This document shows positions 12,626-23,132 of a DNA stretch of 64,000 nucleotides, in pieces; the stretch's first letter is position 1; every line of letters starts with the position of its first letter. Origin of the DNA: Medicago truncatula (lineage: Eukaryota > Streptophyta > Magnoliopsida > Fabales > Fabaceae). Below the pieces are notes generated by a model that was given only the letters and a program-made list of their open reading frames with translations, was not told where the DNA came from and made no database searches. The translations under genes were made by a program, and so were the position numbers. The stretch spans positions 19,033,001 to 19,097,000 of the forward strand of contig NC_053046.1 in NCBI RefSeq assembly GCF_003473485.1, given 5' to 3'.

Positions 12626-13228
12626 GTGAGTGTATCAAATAAGAGGAGTGTTTATTGTGAGAGCTCATAGGAATAAACCAGAATCATTAGATCTAAATAA
12701 ATGGTCTAAATTTAAAACCCCTATTTTACTAGCCACGTGCGTGTCTCCCTCTTCCACTCTTCTCCCTCTCACTAAAATGCCCTTTCGTTGTCAGAGTTCT
12801 ACCAAATTCTAAAATCGTTGTTGTCGTATAAGTGCGGCGTTGTGTTGTTCGTCGTCTTATGAGGCATTGTTTGATTTCGCGTCTTGTTGCGGTGTTTGTT
12901 TGTTTCCTTTTGAAGATCAGCTTCAGTCAATTACAAATTCTATCAATGACTTAAGCGTCAACGCTGCAGATCTAGAAACATGAATATTTCGGTGACTTAG
13001 GTTTTATCATATTATTTGTAGACGTTTTGCTCTTGTATGATATTAATTTGGATGATGTGAGTTTGTTCGCAGATTCACCCTTTACGTTTTCAGAGATGTT
13101 GGACATGTTATTGTATCTGATGTAGTTTATCAATTTGAATGAATGAATATAATTTTCTATTTGTAAAAAAATAGAGCATCTTTAAAAAAAACTATTTAGA
13201 GCAAGCGGCTAGCTCATGTTACAAATAA
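12626..13228. mobile_element. Fragment related to the 10685 MITE
   Basis: The start (agtgtatcaaataagaggag...tgagag) closely matches the minus-strand terminus of the 10685-11669 element, and the next 60 bases are also related. No matching second end is found before the Helitron end at 13229, so it is a truncated relative. The interior (12800-13150) is non-coding and unrecognised. Confidence 0.5.
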
Positions 13229-13260
13229 CTAGACCATCGACCCGTGCTAACGCACTGGTC
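13229..13260 (-). mobile_element. Helitron 3' terminus (minus orientation)
   Basis: Read on the minus strand, GACCAGTGC-GTTA-GCACGGGTC forms a nine-pair hairpin with one mismatch. After six bases it is followed by CTAG and then T from the flank. A hairpin 6-12 bases before CTRR with a flanking T is the hallmark of a Helitron 3' end. The body would extend to the right; its 5' TC end was not located. Confidence 0.75.
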
Positions 13261-13734
13261 ATATGGAAGGTAATATTTCACGGTAATAGGTAACAAAATA
13301 GTTTAGATGAATGTCATGTTTGTCATATAGTATTTCATAATATTAAGAAACATAAACGTTGGTACTGTACCATAAAATAATTTTCCATGACATCATCCTT
13401 GATACCGTAACATAACATAATAGGTTAAATATAGCAATATAGATTAACATTTATAAGTAAAAGATTATGTTAAGTATATTGAGACGAGTTAATGATTATT
13501 CCTTTCCAAAAAAACATATAATTAGAAACATAATTTTATTTTACTTTAGATAAACATTAAATGCAAAAGTGTGGAGGAAAAAATTGGGTTAAAATTAGGT
13601 TAAGTATAGCGAGACGGATTAACATTTATAAGTAAGAGATTTCCAAAAAAAATAGAATATAATTAAGAATATAATTTCATTTTACTTTACATAAACATAC
13701 ATAATAGGTTAAGTATAACGAGACGGATTAACAT

Positions 13735-14404
13735 TTATAAGTAAGAGATTAAGTTAAGTATAGCGAGACGGGTTAACGGCTATTCCTTTCCAAAAAAACA
13801 GCTTATAATTAGGAACATAATTTTATTTTATTGCGTCACAGTTTAACATCCTTATTTATTAATTTTGTTAGGTCTGCATCAATTTAACCTAATTTTTTTC
13901 AACTCATTTGCTTTATTAGGTTTGCAATTGTTTAACCTAACAAATTCTATCTAAAAAAATGCATCGCACCAATTTCATTCATATCCTCTTGCCTTTTTTT
14001 TAAGGAAATATTTTCCACACTTATTTGATGTTGCACGTTTGTTTTAGAAACTATGAGCGTATCAATGATTTTATAAGTAAGAGATTAAGTTAAGTATAGC
14101 GAGACGGGTTAACGACTATTCCTTTCCAAAAAAACAGCTCATAATTAGGAACATAATTTTATTTTATTGCGTCACGGTTTAACATCCTTATTTATTAATT
14201 TTGTTAGGTTTGCATCAATTTAACCTAATTTTTTTCCACTCATTTGCTTTATTAGGTTTGCAATTGTTTAACCTAACAAATTCTATCTAAAAAAATGCAT
14301 CACATCAATTTCATTCCTATCCTCTTGCCTTTTTTTTAAGGAAATATTTTCCACACTTATTTGATGTTGCACGTTTGTTTTAGAAACTATGAGCGTATCA
14401 ATGA
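13735..14404. repeat. 336-bp tandem duplication inside the Helitron region
   Basis: The unit starting ttataagtaagagattaagt occurs at 13735-14070 and again at 14071-14404 with only a few substitutions. Shorter diverged relatives of its first part lie at 13440-13700. The text is rich in 'ggttaac' motifs and non-coding. Confidence 0.9.
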
Positions 14405-14689
14405 TCATGTTTGATGCAATCTATTTTATACTTTTTTTTTTACAATTTTTTGTACACTTTCCTTTTTAAGGAAATATATTGTACACTTATTTAATACTAA
14501 AAAAATGCATCGCTCCAATTTCATTCCTATATTCTTGCCTTTTTTTTGCTATCCTCTTGCCTTTTTTATTTATTGACAATATTTTGTACACAATACTAGA
14601 AAAATTCATCGCACTAATTTCATGCCTTTTTTTTTTTTACAATATTTTCTACACTTATTTAATACGTTACAAACAAAATACCCTAATTT

Positions 14690-15297
14690 CCATGCAAACT
14701 CGGCTACTTTTTGAGGAGAAGGTTTATTTGAGTTATGATTCACCTATTTATCGTAACTTAACCGGTGATCATATTGACGATGTTCATACATTCGAATTCC
14801 TCAACACCATCACCGCTTCTAGACTGCCTAATCACAAATTAAGGTTAAAGGTTGGTGTGCCAATTATGTTGTTGAGAAATATAGATACACGATATGGATT
14901 ATGCAATAGAACCAGATTGGTTATCAGTTATCACTAGGATGGGAAGATACGTCATTGAGGGGAGGGTCATTTTCGGAAGTAATGTTGGTGATCAAGTTTT
15001 TGTATCCAGGCTCTCTATATCGCCTTCAGATGTCAGGATTCCCTTTAAATTTCAACGAAGACAATTTCCTTTGACTGTATCATTTGCAATGACAGTTAAC
15101 AAAAGTCAAGGGCAGTCGCTTAAACATGTTGGTGTATATCTACCAACACCTGTATTTTCTCACGGACAGTTGTATGTTGCTGTTTCAAGAGTTATATCCA
15201 GAGAAGGACTAAAGATATTGATCATTGATGAAGATGGTGAAGATACCAATGTAACGTCTAATGTCGTATATGAGGAAGTATTTCACAATGTGTGATG
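14690..15297 (+). pseudogene. Helitron PIF1-type helicase, C-terminal remnant
   Basis: The plus strand encodes the last about 200 residues of a Helitron Rep-helicase. Visible are LPNHKLRLKVGVPIMLLRNI, then [13 protein letters not shown] (helicase motif V region), then [11 protein letters not shown] (motif VI region), ending at a stop near 15297. These blocks are typical of the PIF1 superfamily 1B helicase in plant Helitrons. The frame shifts near 14935, where 'ttatcag' is duplicated. The replication-initiator part and most of the helicase are absent; upstream is AT-rich non-coding. The element cannot encode its own transposition protein. Confidence 0.85.
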
Positions 15298-15509
15298 AAA
15301 CTACATGTCAATGTACTAAAAATTTCATATTTCTTTTACCGAATTATTGATAGGATCGCCGAATTTTCTTTTATAATATTTTCAGATTTCATACATTTTA
15401 TTAAGTGTTTTATTTTGTCTACTATGGATTATCACGTGTTTTTTTCACCGTTACCAATTATATATTACATTTTATTATTTGTATGTCAATCCCTTTACAA
15501 TAAATCCGA

Positions 15510-15533
15510 GTAGAGCACGGGTCAAAAATCTAG
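15510..15533 (+). mobile_element. Helitron 3' terminus (plus orientation)
   Basis: The sequence ccgagtagagcacgggtc, six further bases, then CTAG followed by a flanking T is a Helitron-like 3' end. It lies about 235 bp after the helicase stop codon and on the same strand. The hairpin is short and imperfect. It faces away from the opposite-strand 3' end at 13229, so two elements may be adjacent or nested. Confidence 0.55.
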
Positions 15534-15534
15534 T

Positions 15535-15885
15535 TTAGAAATAAGATATGACATTTTGCGTAAATTAAATCTAGGGTTAATATAGTAAAGACACACGAAA
15601 AAATTAGGTTAAATCTAGGGTTAATATTGCTCATGGGTTAACATTTAGAAATAAATAGAAGAGATGACATTTTGCATAAATTAAATCTAGGGTTAATATA
15701 GTAAAGTCACGCTAAAAAATTAGGTTAAATCTGGGTTAATATTGCGTCACGGGTTAACATTTAGAAATAATTGATGACATTTTGCATAAATTAAATCTAG
15801 GGTTAATATAGTAAAGTCACGCGAAAAAATTAGATTAAATCCAGAGTTAATATTTTGTTACGGATTAACATTTAGAAATAAAGAG
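15535..15885. repeat. Tandem repeat, three units of about 108-118 bp
   Basis: The block 'ttagaaataa ... atgacattttgc-taaattaaatctaggg' recurs three times (starting near 15535, 15651 and 15759), with part of a fourth. Each unit contains 'gggttaacatttagaaataa', related in style to the repeats at 13560-13750. Directly after a Helitron 3' end, it may be Helitron-derived. Confidence 0.8.
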
Positions 15886-17015
15886 GAAGGAATTAATGCT
15901 GCATATGCATGCGATTGGGTTTGCTTCTTATTCAAACTAATTAGGACTGCAAATCACTTGATTATAGCCCGAAAGAACAAATTTACTCACAAAAGAAAAT
16001 ATGCAAGTTATCGTTGGATCATACAAAAGAAATAAAATCTTCACCTCTTCCCCAGTCATAACTTAAACTATTGAAAAAAATAAACAATAATCATAACCGA
16101 GGAAGGCAAATCACATATTATATAAGGTTAAATTATTGTTTTAAAGAAGTAATGTTAAATTATCAAAACCATAGTTCGATGTTGTAGGTTTGGGACCATG
16201 AAATGCATCCCTTTTAAGGTCTCTTGTTGGATTCTTTTCGATGACAAGATTGTAAGCTAGTTTATACAAATTTTGCTTTTAATGTGTTCCCGCTACTGAG
16301 TAGTGGGATTGGTCCCCTAATTAGTCATCTTGATCCGATACCAAATTTAAAAAAATAAAATAAAAGGATAGCATGGCTTAGGTGAATGCTCTTTTTTTGT
16401 TTCAGGTTTAAAAAAAGAAAAAAGATAGGTAGACACCAATTTTTATACACCTCTCATATACAGTTCACGTGTCAAAGGTATTTTAGTAATTTTACATCAT
16501 ATCATCACATTCTTTCATCTCTTCTTTAATGTTTTTGCCACACGTCACAATTGTGTGTGGGTGTCAAATGTGTATGCCATCTAAGATAGTCCATGTATAA
16601 GAACTCTAAAAAAACCAAATATTATAAAACACTTGACCTATAACACAAGTTACACAAAGATAATTACCCTCCAGAAACTAACAGATGAAAACACTAAAAC
16701 AAAGAAAATGACTAGAAGAAGTCTAAATTCCCCAAGAGGGAAAATGAAACATTTTTTATATTGAAAAGGTGATGGACAAAGGATTTTTTTACTTTCTTTG
16801 TTGACATAATTTCCTTTTCCATAACCTAATACGAGATATTAATCAACTAGAAATCGAGTCACAGAAACAAATAAAAATATAAATAAACATAAGCAAATCA
16901 CACTTCTGAAATATATAAAATATCAACCGGAATAAATAAGAAAATAACACTTTTGATCCTAGAAGAAAAAAAATATAGACAAACTAAGTAAATAACATAT
17001 GAATATTGATATTGT
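15886..17015. other. Intergenic / 3' flank of LEA_2 gene
   Basis: No gene is recognised. From about 16690 the sequence is homologous to 22060-22345, the 3' flank of the truncated second LEA_2 copy. This marks the duplicated block B. Confidence 0.5.
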
Positions 17016-17642
17016 TCAGTAAGTGCTGGTGCAGGTTAAACCTTCCAATAAAACCCCATGGCTTGTTGTTGTGTTGTAGACATTTCGAGAAACTGCAAAT
17101 TTGAGTGGGTTGCAAACAACCTTCAAAGATGTCCAGTCGGAATGAGAAAATCTGTTCTTGTACTTAAACAAAGTTGACACAATCAGCCCAAACTCCACCC
17201 TTCCATCTTTGCGCCTCAGAGCAACGTCGCTGGCTACACCGCCAAAATCCTCAGATATGTTAACCGATGGTGTCATCTTCATCACGCTAGCACTCTTGCT
17301 ATGGGTGGTGAAAGATGGCAGTGATGTTCTGTTTAAAACCAGACCTTCACCTCCGTAAAAGAGATCTGCAGAGACTGCCTTGTAATAGGCACGAGAATAG
17401 GTTTTGTGGTTATAGGCGAAGACTGAAATGTCGAACTCAGCTGTGATTTGGGTGCCGTTAACAGTTAGTGAGTTGAGTGCACCCACCCTGTTGACTTGGA
17501 ATATTGGGAGGTCAGAGAAGGGGGTGGTGGTTTCCGAGTCGGTTATTACAAACACGAGACCTATGATACAGCCGAAGGCACTAAGGACGCAGAAGAAGAA
17601 GATGCAGATGTCGCAGCTGGGATGATGATAATTCGAAGACAT
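17016..17642 (-). CDS. LEA_2 / NDR1-HIN1-like (NHL) membrane protein
   Basis: Single-exon gene of 208 residues. The start ATG at 17642 (MSSNYHH) was chosen because the frame extends upstream only by non-ATG codons. A hydrophobic segment at about residues 10-33 (ICIFFFCVLSAFGCIIGLVF) is a predicted membrane anchor. It is followed by a beta-rich LEA_2-type domain with several N-glycosylation sequons (NGT, NRT, NIS, NTT). Members of this family are plasma-membrane or ER proteins, some with roles in pathogen response; the specific role here is unknown. A minus-strand TATA-like stretch lies at 17752-17761, and a short GA run lies in the leader (17699-17718). A truncated duplicate of the 3' end is at 22070-22465. 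Confidence 0.85.
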   Translation of the reverse strand: MSSNYHHPSCDICIFFFCVLSAFGCIIGLVFVITDSETTTPFSDLPIFQVNRVGALNSLTVNGTQITAEFDISVFAYNHKTYSRAYYKAVSADLFYGGEGLVLNRTSLPSFTTHSKSASVMKMTPSVNISEDFGGVASDVALRRKDGRVEFGLIVSTLFKYKNRFSHSDWTSLKVVCNPLKFAVSRNVYNTTTSHGVLLEGLTCTSTY

Positions 17643-17865
17643 TGCTAGGGTTTGTTTGTGAGTAGAAGTTGGAAAAGAAGTCACTGTTAGGGTTTGTTTG
17701 TGAGAGAGAGAGAGAGGGAGAGTTTGACGCGAAAGTGATGGTGGAGTAATATGTATATATACTACTCTAGTTTGTTACGATTGAGTGTTATTCTTTTTGG
17801 TAAGTTTTAATTATCAATTTCAAATTCTTTATCTTTAAATTCTAGTTTTATTTTTTGGCAAATTC

Positions 17866-18262
17866 TATGGTACATCCAATAAATTTAGGTGTATCGGTAT
17901 ATCAAGTCATAAAATTAATAATAAATGAATTTTTTTTTTGAAGAAAAATAATTATTTTCTATCATTGACAACTAAGATAATTAAATTTTATTTACCAAAA
18001 ACTTCGACCGAAATAAAATTTAATTTTTAAGAATTTTTATTACTCATAACAATGAATATTGATTATTTTTTATGATAAAATGTAAATTTTTTAATTTGAT
18101 CCTTATAAACAATGAAATGATGGTTTTTCTTATGAAATGATGTTTTCTAAAATATAAATATTAACAAATATCTTTTTATTTCATTAAAGTGATCGTTAAT
18201 TTTAAATTTTATGAAACAAGAGTACCGTTACACTTAAAATTATGAGTGTACCATAGAAGTTC
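17866..18262. mobile_element. Foldback MITE upstream of LEA_2 gene
   Basis: The left end ttctatggtacatccaata...agtgtatcggta pairs with the right end, read on the minus strand as ttctatggtacactcataa...agtgtaacggta. The terminal inverted repeat is about 40 bp with mismatches and the element is about 395 bp. The end sequence 'ttctatggt' is shared with the MITE at 11815, suggesting one family. Confidence 0.6.
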
Positions 18263-18309
18263 CTTATTTTATTTTATTTTTTAGGGATAATTCTAGTTGT
18301 TATTAATTA

Positions 18310-18405
18310 TCTACATTATATATAAGGAAACTATTTCTTTCAGGACTTTTGGGTTTGATTTTTCCTTCCAAAAATACCCTCAATTTTAAATACAAATAAC
18401 AAATG
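18310..18405 (+). mobile_element. Helitron 5' end, solo
   Basis: TCTACATTATATATAAGG preceded by A, then about 80 bases ending in 'aaaataccctcaattttaaa', match the 5' end of the Helitron at 20298-21931 (in opposite orientation). No matching 3' end was found, so this is probably a truncated family member. Confidence 0.6.
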
Positions 18406-19726
18406 GATCAGAATAATATTAAACATTAAAAAATACACGATATGAATATATATGTCTGGGGGTGAATAGCTTTTTAAAAGATTTTCCGACGTTTTTTTTA
18501 ATAAAAATCAATATTGGATTCATGCTCGAACAATCACAGTCAATGAATCAAAAAGACAAATATATGTGCAATAAGATTTAATCTTTGAACGCGTGTTCAG
18601 TGACAACGTCCTCCCCGCGGACGTCTCAAATGTAACGTGGATGCAGGTTTTTCGACTGTAATGAATAGAACAGGGATCTGTATATGCATAAGAGACGATG
18701 ATGGCGCGTTTGTGCTTGTCAAAACTATTACCTTTGAAGTGGTTCACTCAGTTCATGTTGGCAAACTTTAATAATCCTTGAACAATGTACAAAACAATAG
18801 ACAATTTCAAACCAAACCCATATGAACAAAATTACTAAGCTATCAAATCAAAAACACAATACATGTGTAATTGAAGAATTGAATAGATTTTGCAATCAAT
18901 TGATCTAAGCAAATTATATGAAACTTAATTCAATGAATTAGATTAATTTTTAATGAAAAACAACTTAGATCAACACTAGCAATTATCCCAACAATTATTC
19001 AATTAATCACATGAAATAGTAGAAGTAAAGAGGATAGGGAAAGAGAGATAACACTGATATTTTTATATGAGAAATGATATTTGTACAACCACTTTGTGAC
19101 AACTTCTTGACAACTCTCTCTCTCATACTCACATTATGTTTTTATTCTCTCTCTTCCTTTTTCTCTCTCCATTGTTTTGGACCAATGAAAAATGAGAAAA
19201 AAGAAGTTGTCGCAAAAGTTGTTTAAAATGGTTGTTCAAATATCACTACTCTTTTTATATTAGTTCGCTCTTTCTCATCCTTGCTTGAGCTACCTCTATT
19301 CTTCTTGATGAAGTACACATTGAGACTGAAACATAATGTACTTAGCATAAATCAATTATGTGATAGGTATTATGTTGTGATATGGGATATGAACATCTGC
19401 ATATATAGTTATCAAGAATTTGACAAGTTCATAGTGTTCTTAAGGTTAGACGAATGACAATGTAATTTACAATAAATGTTGTTAAATACGGATGATAAGA
19501 AAGAGGTTTGTCTTCTATAAGCGAGTGATGAAAAGTGATAAAAAGAAGTTGGTCAAAATAAGTGAGTGATTAAAAGTGACTCTGGTATAAAAAGACCAAA
19601 ACATGTTAACTGAAGATTAATCTCTGCAGCTCAACAAGTTAAATTAGTCAAGAGACTAGCAGAATCATACTGTCACTCAGATGTTTTTTTTAAAGTATGA
19701 TAGAAAATAATGTTTCTGAAAATCTT
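18406..19726. other. Intergenic, nothing recognised
   Basis: AT-rich sequence with no credible reading frame, RNA gene or well-defined repeat. It separates the intact LEA_2 copy from the second copy of block A. Confidence 0.4.
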
Positions 19727-20171
19727 TTCAAAACAACTAACATTGTCTTACACTTTCAGACTTTCAGAACCTCTTCACCTTGATTTGAATGAACCAGTTT
19801 GGTACTGAATAAATAAATGGGAAGAAGTATGAATTAGTCATAACTGATAACTATAGCAATTGAACTTAGTCAAAATTTCTCAGAACTAGAATTAAGACAT
19901 ATGATATGTAATGCACATAACAGGTTCCATCAGACCTATTATGAACAAAATATCATATGAACCTTATGAAAAACCTAAACTAAGAATATCTCAGTCTCAA
20001 TAGTTTGAATATTTGGTATATCTTGAACAGTCTCTGTCTCAATAGTTTTTCCTTGCTTGGGGTGGTGGTTCTTTCCTTTTGGAGTGTGTATGGGTGTTTT
20101 TGGATGGCCAGTTTTGATTTCTTGGTGTCGAGTTTCTCTTAGTAAATGTTTGTTTCCTTAGATCTAGGAAT
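19727..20171. repeat. Duplicated block A, copy 2
   Basis: Counterpart of 10014-10634. It runs directly on towards block C' (20242) without the TA tract, MITE and SINE found at the same point in copy 1. Confidence 0.85.
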
Positions 20172-20683
20172 TGTATTATATTTTTTTTCTCGTTATAATG
20201 AATTAAATAACACGAATAAATGATTTACCGATCAATATCATTTTACTTTATTCATATTTTTTAAAATTTGACAGTTAGATATTAAGTTTATATCATACAA
20301 GCGAAAAGACGGGCACTCACGTGTTTGTCTTTCCGCTCTTTTATTGCGCTAATGTTTGAAAATTATTAATGTTAGAGGATCAATTTTTAGTTAGAGGATC
20401 AATCTGATACTAATTAAATAGTTAGAGGACCAAAAAGGTAATTAAGCCAAATATAAATGTTTGTTGCTTTCAGGTTATAACAAACCAAACTAATCATGAT
20501 TATTAATTTCAATGACACCAACAATATAACAAAAAAATATAATCTAAATTCTTTTTTTTTTTTTAATGACACCAACAACGATCTTTATTATAGAAAAAGT
20601 TGTTTAAGGGTATAATTGGAATAATGAAAAAGTAAGTATAAATATATTCATTTAGTTTGTTACACTTTTTAAATGATAAAAGA

Positions 20684-20709
20684 ATATATATATATATATA
20701 TATATATAT
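20684..20709. repeat. (TA)n tract, left of nested MITE
   Basis: About 13 TA units touching the left end of the inverted-repeat element at 20710. Confidence 0.9.
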
Positions 20710-21523
20710 GAGTCAGGATCCGTTGACACCAGGTGTCAACGGATTCGTTGACACCAAATCTTAACCGTTTATTTTATTTAATGAATGGATGATAACTTTC
20801 CATATTTTATTTATTGTGTATCCTCTTTTTCAATCACACACTATTATTGTATTCAATGATTAAAAAACCCCAATCATGATCCTGCTTATTCTCTTGTTTG
20901 CAAAGTGAATCTGATATTCATGAATCTTCTTGATCTTTTGCCCTCTCACATCTTGTGATTAATTTCGATTTGTGCTTCATTTTTTTTTTTTATAATGATG
21001 TCGTCTATATCTAATTCTTTAGAGATGCCATGGCAAAATTGGATCAATTATTGTTGTGATAATTCATAAATTTAATTTCACAACAATGAGGCAGTTCGAT
21101 TAACTCACATACTTTTTTATTCCAATTTCAAGAATTTAATTCAGGTGCTTAATCTCATATTTTTGTTACGGTTTGAGCTTAATCTCATATTTTTGTTACG
21201 GTTTGAATTGAAAAGATACGGTGAAATATGATTTGGAAGGGATGATCCCAAACTCATATTCTTGTGAAGGAATAAAAAAGGGTTTATGTCAATTTTTTTT
21301 ACATAAAACATCTTAACAACCATGAACCAGTTCTTTTGAAAGATAACATGGTGTTAGTACATGATATATAATTGAGAAGACGATAGGTATAGTTTAGGAA
21401 ACAAAGGATTTTTAGGAAAGGAGATATGAAATACTAAGTGCCCACATTAAGATTTTGATCAATAATTATTGACCTTTAGATTAAAAGAAATGAACACTTA
21501 AGATTTGGTGTCAATGGATCCTA

Positions 21524-21529
<6 letters not shown>
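20710..21529. mobile_element. MITE nested in the Helitron, inside (TA)n
   Basis: The left end gagtcaggatccgttgacac...acaccaaatcttaa and the right end, read on the minus strand as gagataggatccattgacac...aatcttaa, form a terminal inverted repeat of about 30 bp. The left end carries an extra internal copy of 'ggtgtcaacggattcgttga'. The element is about 820 bp and non-coding, with TA repeats on both sides. A roughly 20-base direct repeat ('cttaatctcatatttttgtt') occurs at 21149 and 21179. Confidence 0.7.

Positions 21530-21595
<66 letters not shown>
21530..21595. repeat. (TA)n tract, right of nested MITE
   Basis: About 33 TA units next to the right end of the MITE. Confidence 0.95.
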
Positions 21596-21597
<2 letters not shown>

Positions 21598-22069
21598 GTG
21601 TTTGTTACATTTTTTTAATATTTAAATTTAGGACAATGTTAACCCGTGCCGTCGGGGCATTCGTTAAGCAGATAAAAGAGGTAAGATTTTATTAAAAAAT
21701 GGATTAATAATTAGTTAGTCAAAAGTAGCTGTTTATATTTCCAATACAATTTTTTTACTTTTTGGATTCCTTAACCAGTGCTCTGGGGACAATGGTTAAC
21801 CAGACCCTTAAATTTATTCTTATTAAATTGTTACACGTGTTATTTGTATTCAAAATTGAGGGTATTTTAGAAAAGAAAAATCCAGCCCAAAAAAGTTGAA
21901 AGGAGTTTTTTTTCTTTATATATAGTATAGATAAATCACCCATGTAAAATTAACACAAATCTAAAACCATTTTATATATTAACGAGACCCATTAAAATTA
22001 ACGGTTTATGCGTTTTTATTGAATATCGTTAACCTTGTTCACAAAAGATTATATGAGATTTTTAAGAAC

Positions 22070-22465
22070 ATAAGAGGGAAAGCGAAACATTTTTTTATAT
22101 CGAAAAAGTGACGGACAAAGGAATTTTTTACTTTCTTTGTTGACATAATTCCCTTTTCCCTAACCTAATACGAGATATTAATCAACTAGAAATCGAGTCA
22201 CACTTCTGATATAATAGTACTAATTAATTAAGTGTCTTGAAATATATAATATATCTACCAGAATAAATAAGAAAATAACACTTTTGACCTAGAAGTAAAA
22301 AAATATAGACAAACTAAGTAAATAACATATGAATATTGATATTGTTCAGTAATTTATGGTGCAGGTTAAACCTTCCAATAAAACCCCATGACTTGTTGTT
22401 GGAGAAACTGCAAATTTGAGTGGGTTGCAAACAACCTTCAAAGATGTCCAGTCGGAATGAGTTAA
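22070..22465 (-). pseudogene. Truncated second copy of the LEA_2 gene
   Basis: The 3' flank and last about 40 codons of the LEA_2 gene are duplicated here. HSDWTSLKVVCNPLKFAVS and HGVLLEGLTCT are retained, with a small internal deletion between them. Homology to 16690-17145 stops abruptly at about 22465, so the first about 160 codons, including the membrane anchor, are missing. It continues upstream into unrelated sequence. It is not expected to be functional. Confidence 0.85.
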
Positions 22466-22808
22466 AATGGATTTATGATACCCATAGTTAATAAACAAGT
22501 CCCACCAGCCTAGGGCAGCAGCATCACCTGCAGGTAACTGAGAAATTATTAGTAACAAATCACATTCAAACAGTGAGTTTTGCAATGAATCATTTCAAAG
22601 TAACGGTGCTGTCTCACATTGTCATTTACGAATTTTTTAAAACAAGAGCCAAAGTTAAAATAAGATGACATTTTGTAATTATTAGTAAAATCATAAAATC
22701 AATACAGAAAGCATTTTTTTCAAAACCAAACAGGCCTTTAAACTATAGTCACTAATGTATTCCAACAAAGATTAAGTATTGTCTAGACCATACCTGTCAA
22801 AGCTTTTA

Positions 22809-23123
22809 GGCAAAGTTACACTTTTAGTCCCTTAACTTAATTTCAGGTAACAGTTTGGTCCTTTATCTTTTTTTCATTTCAATTTGGTCCTTTTTGTCCA
22901 TTTTCATATGAATTTTTAAGCTTTATATTCATGATTTTATTTTCTTATGGTCTTTCAGTTTTCAAATCTATGATCCTCGTTTATGTTTGGATAAGAATAT
23001 TAGATTTGAAGCTTGAAAATGTATATGAAAATGGACAAAAAGGACTAAATTGAAATGAAAAAAAGATAAAGGACCAAACTGTTACCTGAAATTAAGTTAA
23101 GGGACTAAAAGTGTAATTTTGCC
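22809..23123. mobile_element. Mutator-type foldback MITE, 315 bp
   Basis: The first about 112 bases (ggcaaagttacacttttagt...) are the reverse complement of the last about 112, with few mismatches, around a core of about 90 bases. The flanks are aagctttta (22800-22808) and aaactttta (23124-23132), a 9-bp target duplication with one mismatch, typical of Mutator-like elements. A transcript would fold into a long hairpin. Confidence 0.85.
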
Positions 23124-23132
23124 AAACTTTTA

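Larger units (their letters stand above)
20298..21931 (-). mobile_element. Non-autonomous Helitron with empty-site evidence
   Basis: On the minus strand the element begins TCTATACTATATATAAAG and ends TTTTCGCTTG, with A before it and T after it. Near the 3' end a hairpin pairs GCGGAAAGAC with GTCTTTTCGC (20301-20310 and 20327-20336). The flanks 'tatcata' and 'taaatcaccc' join into the uninterrupted sequence at block C (12340-12360), so insertion was exactly between A and T with no target duplication. The last four bases are CTTG, not the canonical CTRR. No Rep-helicase is encoded. A MITE with (TA)n flanks is nested inside (20710-21529). Confidence 0.8.

Noticed and set aside
15535-15885. Short direct repeats considered as a CRISPR array
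   Set aside because: The units are long (about 110 bp), lack unique spacers and lie in plant nuclear DNA; it is a minisatellite.
22346-22585. Second functional LEA_2 gene
   Set aside because: It lacks the membrane anchor and most of the domain, and homology ends abruptly at about 22465.
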